Of a DNA stretch of 5,272 bases, positions 1-5,272 are shown in pieces. Source of the stretch: Candidatus Zhuqueibacterota bacterium (GTDB lineage Bacteria > KSB1 > UBA2214). The position numbers and the translations under genes are program-made. The stretch is from positions 1 through 5,272 of the forward strand of contig JAKJDB010000230.1 of the NCBI GenBank assembly GCA_022706175.1. Reading direction: 5' to 3'. The notes beneath the pieces were generated by a model. That model saw nothing but the letters and a program-made list of their open reading frames with translations. It did not search any database and was not told the origin of the DNA. Positions within the stretch are counted from its first letter, which is position 1; every line of letters begins with the position of its first letter.

Positions 1-281
1 CGGTCAGGACGTTGCCCGGTTCTTTCCATCTGCAGCAGAACTTTCCCAATCCGTTCAACCCGACCACCGAGATCAGCTACGAGATCCCACAGACCAGCCA
101 TGTTCGGTTGGAAATCCTCTCCACTCTGGGACAATGCGTTGCGGTGCCGGTGGACGAGGTCCAGACGGGAGGAAGCCACATCGCTCGCTACCGAGCCTCA
201 TCCCTGCCCGCCGGGCTGTATTTCTATCGGCTGACCGTTGACGGTTTTTCACTGCAGAAAAAAATGCTGCTGGTGAAATAA
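1..281 (+). CDS. C-terminal end of a secreted protein: T9SS type A sorting domain (5' partial)
   Basis: The frame is already open at the left edge (first full codon at position 3) and ends at TAA 279-281, leaving 92 residues. Nearly all of it is one recognisable module. The opening 'FHLQQNFPNPFNPTTEI' is the classic start of a type A C-terminal sorting domain. It is followed by alternating beta strands ('VRLEILSTLGQ'), the 'LPAGLYFYRLTVDG' strand pair, and a basic 'KKMLLVK' end. In FCB bacteria this domain directs a Sec-exported protein through the outer membrane by the type IX secretion system, after which it is usually cleaved. The catalytic or binding part lies upstream outside the window, so the function of the whole protein cannot be named. 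The TTG at 12-14 is not a real start, because the frame continues upstream of it and the sorting domain would be orphaned. Confidence 0.88.
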   Translation, partial: VRTLPGSFHLQQNFPNPFNPTTEISYEIPQTSHVRLEILSTLGQCVAVPVDEVQTGGSHIARYRASSLPAGLYFYRLTVDGFSLQKKMLLVK

Positions 282-342
282 CATCGATCAGGAAGGAGCT
301 GCACGGCATTTTTTTGTCTCAATGTTGATGCTGAGGAAAACC

Positions 343-400
343 CTTCCGGAACGCAGAGCTCCAGCTTCGCATCCTGTATCCGCGGACGGGGACGTCCGCG
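343..400. repeat. Composite intergenic repeat, unit 1 (module A + module B)
   Basis: Module A (343-373) centres on the near-palindrome GCAGAGCTCCAGCTTCGC. After a 7-nt spacer comes module B (381-400), a perfect inverted repeat with an 8-bp stem CGCGGACG/CGTCCGCG and a GGGA loop. The same A-7 nt-B order recurs at 472-529, so this is a defined unit rather than two chance palindromes. Unit 1 with its tail (to 412) is 70 bp and abuts the next A module directly. No reading frame is evident. A role as an RNA hairpin, a protein site or a dispersed non-autonomous repeat is possible but not shown. Confidence 0.8.
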
Positions 401-412
401 CCCCCTGAAATC

Positions 413-443
413 ATTCTGGAGCGCAGAGCTCCAGCTCCGCGTC
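413..443. repeat. Intergenic repeat, unit 2: solo module A
   Basis: This 31-bp copy aligns without gaps to the A modules at 343-373 and 472-502. It shares the invariant core CAGAGCTCCAGCT and, with the third copy, the ATTCTGGA start. It is followed by 28 bp (444-471) unrelated to module B, so B is missing in this unit. The stem is a near-perfect GCAGAGCT/AGCTCCGC pairing around a CC loop, with one mismatch. Confidence 0.75.
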
Positions 444-471
444 TAAAAACGATTGCTTGCTTGGAATCGCC

Positions 472-529
472 ATTCTGGAACACAGAGCTCCAGCTCTACG
501 TCAAGTATTCGCGGACGGGGACGTCTGCG
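472..529. repeat. Composite intergenic repeat, unit 3 (module A + module B)
   Basis: Module A (472-502) and module B (510-529) are separated by the same 7-nt distance as in unit 1, and the spacer keeps a GTAT core. Module B has the CGCGGACG GGGA stem-loop with one change (CGTCTGCG), which turns a G-C pair into a G-U pair and so keeps the hairpin foldable as RNA. An A-rich tail (531-538) resembles the sequence after unit 2. Confidence 0.78.
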
Positions 530-567
530 CTCAAAAACCATTCCGCTGTTCTCTTAATCCCCCGGCA

Positions 568-701
568 CTATGGCCCGTACTTTTTCAGCCGCTTCAGGAT
601 ATCCTCCACCGGCAGCGGCAAAGGTGTCCATCACGATTAGCGGCCACACCCGCGGCAAAGTGCTGCATAAACGTGCGCCTCGCGATCGATCGGTTTCTCA
701 T
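568..701 (-). pseudogene. Probable remnant of a Tat-exported protein gene (start and tail only)
   Basis: On the minus strand an ATG at 701-699 is preceded by GGAAGG (717-712), 10 nt upstream, a credible Shine-Dalgarno. The protein opens MRNRSIARRTFMQHFAAG, which fits a twin-arginine signal: basic n-region, 'ARRTFMQ' resembling the (S/T)RRxFLK consensus, then a short hydrophobic run. The hydrophobic run breaks off at 'NRDG', and the frame reaches TGA (596-594) after 35 codons. In another frame, open from 630, the strand encodes 'PLPVEDILKRLKKYGP' before TAG (570-568), which reads like an amphipathic C-terminal helix. Together this suggests a gene that lost its middle and acquired a frameshift somewhere in 597-630. 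The family cannot be named; Tat-signalled oxidoreductases and TIM-barrel enzymes often begin this way. The alternative is a chance reading in non-coding DNA, and the C-terminal half is the weaker evidence. Confidence 0.35.
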
Positions 702-1080
702 GACCTATTTACCTTCCAAATTTGTGAACTCGGGCACTCAGCCGATCCCCTCTCCCTGCCTATGCTGCCATAAGCGTGTTAATCAAATCAGCATGAACCC
801 GATAAATTTTTTCCCATAAACAGGCTCACCATCCGGCCATAATGTACAGATGAGAAAAAAAGATGCAAACCAACCCTTTGATAATATTTCTTGTTTTTGC
901 AGCGAGGATTGGGTAATTTTTACTTTTCCCATCATCGGCGTGTTGAATCATTTTTACGGATCTTGGCCGCTCTGGTGCTGTTGATCAAACGAAAAGAGCG
1001 ATCTGTTTGGATGAAAGGCTTTGAGAGATCCTTCCGCAAACCGGGTTCAAAACCAGTGTTCGCTTCCGGAGATTTTTTTC
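702..1080. other. AT-rich intergenic leader without an intact gene
   Basis: No reading frame here looks like a protein. The segment about 780-960 is visibly richer in A/T (GAGAAAAAAAG, TTGATAATATTTC, TAATTTTTACTTTT) than the coding DNA around it and probably carries the start signals of the gene at 1081. A weak sigma-70-like pair can be drawn on the minus strand (TTGCAT at 868-863, TACATT at 846-841, 16-nt spacing), pointing toward the Tat remnant. No convincing plus-strand -35/-10 pair was found. These promoter readings are weak and are not annotated separately. The 541-567 stretch between the repeat array and the remnant holds nothing I recognise. Confidence 0.5.
1068..1071 (+). promoter_or_regulatory. 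Ribosome binding site that fixes the start at 1081
   Basis: GGAG within TTCCGGAGATTTTTTTC ends 9 nt before ATG 1081. The ATG is followed at once by a basic n-region and hydrophobic core of a signal peptide. The in-frame TTG at 1021 would put 20 mostly polar residues before the signal peptide, so 1081 is preferred. Confidence 0.7.
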
Positions 1081-3012
1081 ATGTTCAAAAAAACTCGCTG
1101 GATCCTGTGCTGCATGCTTTTGCCTCTTTCCGCTGCCTTTTCGCAGCCGATCCTCTACTCAGTTGAATACGGCGACAAGCCCGCTCAACCGCCGTCTCTG
1201 AATCCGGTTTTCCATTCCAGCTATCTGGGATTTGAAAACGTCCGCGTCGTGCTGGACAACTGGTATTACGCCAGCCGGAAACGGGCGGATTCTGTTAAAG
1301 CGGATGCGTTCCTGATTCCCGGCGGCAGCACCTCGGATGTGCCTTTCTACGACGGCAGTCTGGACTCTTATGTGGCGCTGCTGCAGAATCCAGGCCGTCC
1401 GTCGCTGGGATTTTGCGCCGGCCTGCAATTTTTACTCATGGCGCGCGGCGGCATCTGCTCGCCGCGCAGCGGCGAACGCGGGGATCAATCAGCGACGATT
1501 TACGTCTGGGATGACATTCTATCCGGCTGTCCCAATCCCTACAGCGACCGGGCGGCGCACACCTACAGCATTGCAGACATGCCGAGCGACTATGTCAACC
1601 TGGCCTCCACCCGCACCTGTTATGTGACCTTCGTACGCCATAAAACCATGCCGCTCTATGGCACCCAGCTGCACATCGAACGCATGAGCAACGCCAACAG
1701 CGCCGGTCCGGCGATCCTGGCCAATTTCCGAAACCGGATCATGACGCGTAAATTTCACGGCCTTGCGGAGGCGACGGGCTTTCCCGGCCAACCCGGCCGG
1801 GTTCGGCTGACCTGGTGGCCGGCAAAAACCGACGAGCCGGTGATCTATCAGCTGTTTTACAGCCAGGACTCGAGCGCGCTCAATTTCGACTCGCCGCAAG
1901 GACAAACCACGGCCACTGAATTCCACCTCAGCGGCCTGGATCCAACGGCCACCTATTATTTTGCCGTCCGCGTCCTGTGCCCCTCATGGGTGGATAGCAA
2001 CCGGACCATCGGCGTCCTGAAACCCGATGGCCACCGCACTCTGACCTTTCAAAACGGCAAAGCGATCGATGGGGTGATTTACCGCGACGGCGAAGCGACG
2101 ACGCTGCACCCGGACTTTCCCAACAGCAATTACGGGCAGCTGGGAGCGCCGGGAAAAGGACAACTCATCTGGTGGCATTCCGGATTGGTGCAGTTCAAAG
2201 GATTGGAGCGTCAGCTGGCGGGCAAAAAGATCATCGCCGGCCGAGTCTCATTTCTATTTGTCGGCGGGGTGACGGATCAAACCAACGCGGCGCATGTCGC
2301 CGATATCTCGATCTATCGGGTGCTCAAGCCCTGGAACGAGGGGATCGGTTACACCCACGCCAGCGCGCGAACCGGTGAGGCGACATGGAATTCAGCACAG
2401 CATAACCTTCTCTCCTGGGAAGCGGCCGGCTGCCGGGGCCGCAGCGACCGGACGCCGAATCCTCTCGCCTGTTTTTCGATCAAAGGCAACGGCGAAGGAA
2501 TCGCCTTTGATGGAACCGTTCCGCTGCCGGCTGATTTGATCCAGACCTGGGTGGATTTCCCTGACAGCAACTGCGGGTTGTTGTACGAAAAGATCGACAC
2601 CTATCCATCAGCCGATGCCTTTTATTTTCTCGATGACGATGACGATTGGTTCATGAATCACCCTCGACTGATCGTCCAGTATCTGGATGAAAACGGAACG
2701 ATGGCGGTCAGGCATGAGGGAGATGGTAAGCCCGCTGCGTTTTCAGTGCAGCAGAATTATCCCAATCCCTTCAACCAATCCACCATTCTGCCGATCGAAC
2801 TGGAAAAAAGACGGCCGATCAAGCTGGAGATTCACGATCTGCAGGGGCGGTTGGTCTGTTGCCTGTTTGATGGCACTCTGGCGCAGGGCCTTCACTCTTT
2901 CACCTGGAACGGACGAAACGCACAGGGCCGGCCGGCAAGCAGCGGAGTGTATCTCTTCAGCCTGAGAAGCGGCAGTGAACGTCTGGTCAGACGCATGTTG
3001 CTGATGCGCTAG
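1081..3012 (+). CDS. Exported class I glutamine-amidotransferase-like protein with FN3, DNRLRE/CBM96-like and T9SS sorting domains
   Basis: The protein is 643 aa from ATG 1081. Residues 1 to about 22 are a Sec signal (MFKKTRW, hydrophobic core, 'AAFSQ'). Residues about 23-228 resemble a class I glutamine amidotransferase/C26 hydrolase: strand 'ADAFLIPGG', nucleophile elbow 'GFCAG' with Cys112, and 'YGTQLHIE' followed by S..G..ILANF, giving His198 and Glu200. The Cys-His-Glu triad is therefore present, with HIE instead of the usual HPE. Residues about 232-302 are a fibronectin type III domain ('LSGLDPTATYYFAVRVL'). Residues about 326-537 resemble DNRLRE/CBM96 beta domains ('DFPNSNYGQ', 'ISIYRVLKPWNEG', 'ATWNSAQ', 'DSNCGLLYE', 'PRLIVQYL') and include an acidic DDDDDW. 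Residues about 552-643 are a T9SS type A sorting domain ('FSVQQNYPNPFN'). Predicted location is the cell surface or outside the cell. The substrate is unknown; hydrolysis of an amide or gamma-glutamyl bond is an inference from the fold. No operon partner is visible, and the downstream gene converges. Confidence 0.82.
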   Translation: MFKKTRWILCCMLLPLSAAFSQPILYSVEYGDKPAQPPSLNPVFHSSYLGFENVRVVLDNWYYASRKRADSVKADAFLIPGGSTSDVPFYDGSLDSYVALLQNPGRPSLGFCAGLQFLLMARGGICSPRSGERGDQSATIYVWDDILSGCPNPYSDRAAHTYSIADMPSDYVNLASTRTCYVTFVRHKTMPLYGTQLHIERMSNANSAGPAILANFRNRIMTRKFHGLAEATGFPGQPGRVRLTWWPAKTDEPVIYQLFYSQDSSALNFDSPQGQTTATEFHLSGLDPTATYYFAVRVLCPSWVDSNRTIGVLKPDGHRTLTFQNGKAIDGVIYRDGEATTLHPDFPNSNYGQLGAPGKGQLIWWHSGLVQFKGLERQLAGKKIIAGRVSFLFVGGVTDQTNAAHVADISIYRVLKPWNEGIGYTHASARTGEATWNSAQHNLLSWEAAGCRGRSDRTPNPLACFSIKGNGEGIAFDGTVPLPADLIQTWVDFPDSNCGLLYEKIDTYPSADAFYFLDDDDDWFMNHPRLIVQYLDENGTMAVRHEGDGKPAAFSVQQNYPNPFNQSTILPIELEKRRPIKLEIHDLQGRLVCCLFDGTLAQGLHSFTWNGRNAQGRPASSGVYLFSLRSGSERLVRRMLLMR

Positions 3013-3014
3013 GA

Positions 3015-5272
3015 TCAGCGGGGCCTCGCCACCGCCTGCACGCAATCGAGCATCTCCTTGCGGAAGGCCAGCAGCCTGCTTTCATGGCTGCTGGCATCGA
3101 TCACGCTTCGGCCGAGTCCGATCTTCATCTCCGCATAGCTCGGATCCACCAAGTCCGGCAGACTCGTGTCGAACAGATGCGCCAATTTTTTATTCGTGGC
3201 GGCGTCGGTTTTTCCCGCCCATTCGCGCAGCGCGGTTAAAATCCTAAAGTCCTCCAGTCCTTCGCGCACCGCCTCCCACCTACGGCTGGTCACCGGTTTG
3301 TTGCGCCCCGGATAGACCAAACGGTATTCAAACTCGTTGCGCATCCACGGATCTTCGCTGCCGGAATTATAACACCAGTACCCGATCCCTGTCGCTTGAT
3401 GGCGGAAAGCGTAAAGCGCGGCGTTGCGAAACTCGGCCAGAAGGTTGGTGTTTTTAATGTTGGCGCCCACCGGTCGGGAATATCCATAGCTGCAGTTGTA
3501 GGACCAGAGATGTTTCCCGCTGGCGCGCACGACCTTCATGACCGGCGAATCCTCCGCCAGCATGTCGATGCCCGGCACCCAGATGTCCAGCACCGGCGCC
3601 ATGGCCTGAAACATCGGCAGTTCACCGCCGCCGTCCATATAGATCATGATTTCCGGATTGATCTCGCGCACCATTTTACCAAAGGCCACCAACTGATGGA
3701 CATATTGCCAGCCATGGCCGCCGGGTTCATCAATGGGATAAAGAGCGAAATGCTCAAGATCAAAACCCTGCCGCTGCATGTACGGAACCAGATGGTGAAG
3801 ATATTCTGCCAAATTTTGCCGGTACAGTCCGCTGCCGAATTCCCCTTTCAGGGCAGGAAAGCCGCTGAGCAGGGCCACAACATCGTGGCCTTTGAACCCA
3901 GCAAGGATGGGGTCCAACCTGGAGAAATCCGCTTGAGTGTAATGAGAGGCGGCATCGTGCTGCGGCGTCCCATGCGGCACCGTGAACACATTGTTGCCGT
4001 GATCGAGCAGATCCTGCAATTCAGCGCCCTGGTTGGGCGACCAGGTGCACAACCGGACGGCCCCAGAGGGCGCCATCGTGAACGGTAGAACCTCCAGCGT
4101 CACCTGAACCCGCGTCTCCGGCGCCGGCACCCCGTGAGGATTAGCCGGCGCCTCCATCACGCCCGCGCCGTTCAACGCCTGAAAAACCGCAGTCAGGACG
4201 TGCTGCCCAGGCTTGACGTCGCCGATCTGTATATCCAGCCATATCTCCCGCGTGGTCAACGACGGAATGCTGATGACGGCGGATTCATCAAGCTCCGGCA
4301 ATGCATCCCAGGCCTCCTCCCCCTGTGAGGTGGGGATAGGAATGGAATAATGGGGTGTGACCTTCAGCCCGGCCGAAGGCTGCGGCAACTGCACACGCAC
4401 TTGCAGCGTGCGATCGGTGATGTTAAAAAGCTTGATCGAGACCGGCTCATGTTCTCCCACCACCACCGTGCGATGGACCTGCAGAGGATTTTCGACGATG
4501 TCCGGCATTTGCTCATGCAGCCTCCGGTTCTCCCACATAAAGCCGGCAAAAGCGATCAGACTGGCGGAGGAGTCGGTGCAACCGGCTTGCTCGACCAGGG
4601 CGGCCGTTTTTAAGGCCCGTCGGGACCGGCTCACCAAAGCCCCGGTCTTCCGCAGAGTCTGCTCGACCATCAAGGCGTCATCCGCCGAAACCGCCTGTTG
4701 CCGCGGCGCCAGATCCGCGGCTGCTTTTTCTAAAGCATCGGCCTCCCGGCGCAGCGCGACGGCGGACAGCGGCAGTTTGTCATCCACTGTATTCGCAGCG
4801 GCGTTGAGGCCGACCGCGGCACGCGTCACCAGGGCCTGGTCATTGACAAAGGGCTGCAAAAACACTTTCTTTTCACCGCTTACCAGCTTTTCACCTCGCG
4901 CAGTCTGCAAGGTCCAGGCGAACTCGTAGGAACCAGGCATGGTCACTTGCAGAGGCAGGTTCAGCGTGCCGGTTCTGGAAACAATCTGAGTGGCGGCGGT
5001 GGCTTTACTGCCATCCGGCCGAACGCAAACCACCGACGCCTGCAGGGGTATCGTGGATGGATGTGGATTGAAAACGGAAAAGGATATCTCTTCTCCGGCG
5101 ACAATTTGATTCCAGAGCAGATTCTTCGGCGTCATGGAAGTTGCTTGAGATTGGCTCAACCCAAACCAGGCGGCGGTGTTATGATCGTCCTTCCGGTACG
5201 ACGTCCAATGCGCCCTGCTGGTTTTACGCGCCCTGGTCGCAAAGCAATAGGTGAGGCCGGATTCACTGCCGG
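3015..5272 (-). CDS. GH123/DUF4091-type glycoside hydrolase-like protein (5' partial)
   Basis: The frame runs from TGA (3017-3015) to the right edge with no stop, 751 residues counted from the first full codon (5270). The real N-terminus, including any signal peptide, is outside the window; the TTG at 5159 and ATG at 5135 are internal. In window numbering, about 49-141 is an Ig-like beta domain ('PGSYEFAWTLQTARGEK'). About 155-230 is Ala/Arg/Glu-rich and probably helical. About 245-397 is a second beta-sandwich. About 405-700 is the TIM-barrel-type catalytic region. 'YPIDEPGGHGW' carries the adjacent Asp514-Glu515 pair (codons 3731-3726), which matches the Asp-Glu catalytic pair of GH123 beta-N-acetylgalactosaminidases. 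'YPGRNKPVTSRRWEAVREGLEDFRIL' was read as two pieces, 'YPGRNKPVTS' and 'RWEAVREGLEDFRIL', and is the characteristic DUF4091 end. The likely role is cleavage of a glycan, possibly HexNAc-containing; specificity is unproven. Unlike the other two proteins here it has no T9SS sorting domain at its C-terminus, which ends 'CVQAVARPR'. Confidence 0.8.
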   Translation of the reverse strand, partial: GSESGLTYCFATRARKTSRAHWTSYRKDDHNTAAWFGLSQSQATSMTPKNLLWNQIVAGEEISFSVFNPHPSTIPLQASVVCVRPDGSKATAATQIVSRTGTLNLPLQVTMPGSYEFAWTLQTARGEKLVSGEKKVFLQPFVNDQALVTRAAVGLNAAANTVDDKLPLSAVALRREADALEKAAADLAPRQQAVSADDALMVEQTLRKTGALVSRSRRALKTAALVEQAGCTDSSASLIAFAGFMWENRRLHEQMPDIVENPLQVHRTVVVGEHEPVSIKLFNITDRTLQVRVQLPQPSAGLKVTPHYSIPIPTSQGEEAWDALPELDESAVISIPSLTTREIWLDIQIGDVKPGQHVLTAVFQALNGAGVMEAPANPHGVPAPETRVQVTLEVLPFTMAPSGAVRLCTWSPNQGAELQDLLDHGNNVFTVPHGTPQHDAASHYTQADFSRLDPILAGFKGHDVVALLSGFPALKGEFGSGLYRQNLAEYLHHLVPYMQRQGFDLEHFALYPIDEPGGHGWQYVHQLVAFGKMVREINPEIMIYMDGGGELPMFQAMAPVLDIWVPGIDMLAEDSPVMKVVRASGKHLWSYNCSYGYSRPVGANIKNTNLLAEFRNAALYAFRHQATGIGYWCYNSGSEDPWMRNEFEYRLVYPGRNKPVTSRRWEAVREGLEDFRILTALREWAGKTDAATNKKLAHLFDTSLPDLVDPSYAEMKIGLGRSVIDASSHESRLLAFRKEMLDCVQAVARPR

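Noticed and set aside
296..316. Rho-independent terminator after the first gene
   Set aside because: There is a run of seven T at 309-315, but no stable GC stem directly before it could be drawn.
343..539. CRISPR array
   Set aside because: There are only three repeats, with unequal spacing, near-palindromic cores, conserved 'spacer' content (module B) and no cas genes.
554..640. TPR-like reading 'AAAGGGYPEAAEKVRAIVPGD' (20+ residues, in pieces 'AAAGGGYPEAAEKV' and 'RAIVPGD') in the third minus-strand frame
   Set aside because: It resembles one tetratricopeptide helix pair, but only one repeat is visible, the A-A-G spacing is off, and it competes with the frame holding the LKRLKKYGP tail. 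Chance similarity is the simpler explanation.
457..819. Plus-strand frame of 120 codons
   Set aside because: It begins in repeat DNA, runs antisense to the Tat remnant, and its translation is rich in Cys/Pro/His without any domain pattern.
1021..1080. Upstream in-frame TTG as start of the 1081-3012 gene
   Set aside because: It would place 20 mainly polar residues before a clear signal peptide. The ATG at 1081 has its own Shine-Dalgarno.
1105..1116. Lipobox cysteine in the signal peptide of the 1081-3012 protein (Cys10-Cys11)
   Set aside because: The cysteines lie in the middle of the hydrophobic core, before LLPLSAAFS, not at its end, so a signal peptidase II site is unlikely.
891..1166. 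Plus-strand frame with a short hydrophobic stretch (RILAALVLLI)
   Set aside because: It lacks a ribosome binding site, starts at a TTG in AT-rich DNA and overlaps the signal peptide of the real gene in another frame.
3396..4088. 230-codon plus-strand frame inside the GH123-like gene
   Set aside because: It is an antisense shadow of a well-supported coding region, with His/Arg-rich low-complexity translation and no motif.
4357..4929. 190-codon plus-strand frame
   Set aside because: It is antisense to the N-terminal half of the GH123-like gene. The Ser/Arg/Ala-rich translation is typical of an opposite-strand shadow.
5133..5159. TTG at 5159 or ATG at 5135 as the start of the GH123-like gene
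   Set aside because: The same frame continues without a stop to the right edge (reading ...TSYRKDDHNTAAWFGL before 5159), so both codons are internal.

Overview
The window (5,272 bp) looks like a chromosomal piece of an uncultured FCB-group bacterium. The most plausible hosts are outside the classical Bacteroidetes: KSB1/Calditrichota, Marinimicrobia, Latescibacterota or a similar lineage. Two plus-strand proteins end in type IX secretion system (T9SS) type A sorting domains opening with the 'QQN(F/Y)PNPFN' signature, which is typical of those phyla. This placement rests on motif style alone. No rRNA, tRNA or marker gene is present.

Layout from left to right. (1) Positions 1-281 hold the last 92 codons of a secreted plus-strand protein, essentially only its T9SS sorting domain. 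(2) Positions 282-1080 are about 800 bp without an intact gene. They contain a short tandem array (343-539) built from two palindromic modules arranged A-B, A, A-B. They also contain a probable gene remnant on the minus strand (568-701) with a ribosome binding site and a twin-arginine signal start, but almost no body. An AT-rich leader follows. (3) Positions 1081-3012 encode an intact exported protein of 643 aa: signal peptide, class I glutamine-amidotransferase-like domain with Cys-His-Glu in place, fibronectin type III domain, DNRLRE/CBM96-like beta domain, and T9SS sorting domain. (4) Positions 3015-5272, minus strand, encode a large GH123/DUF4091-type glycoside hydrolase-like protein. Its reading frame stays open to the right edge, so its N-terminus lies outside the window.

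The two large genes converge with only 2 bp between their stop codons and are not an operon. What they share is theme: exported or putatively glycan-directed proteins of a polymer-degrading organism. The architecture of the 1081-3012 protein is the most unusual item: a glutaminase-type hydrolase fold apparently exported and tethered or released by T9SS, with a putative carbohydrate-binding domain attached. All functional statements come from motif reading and no database search was possible.
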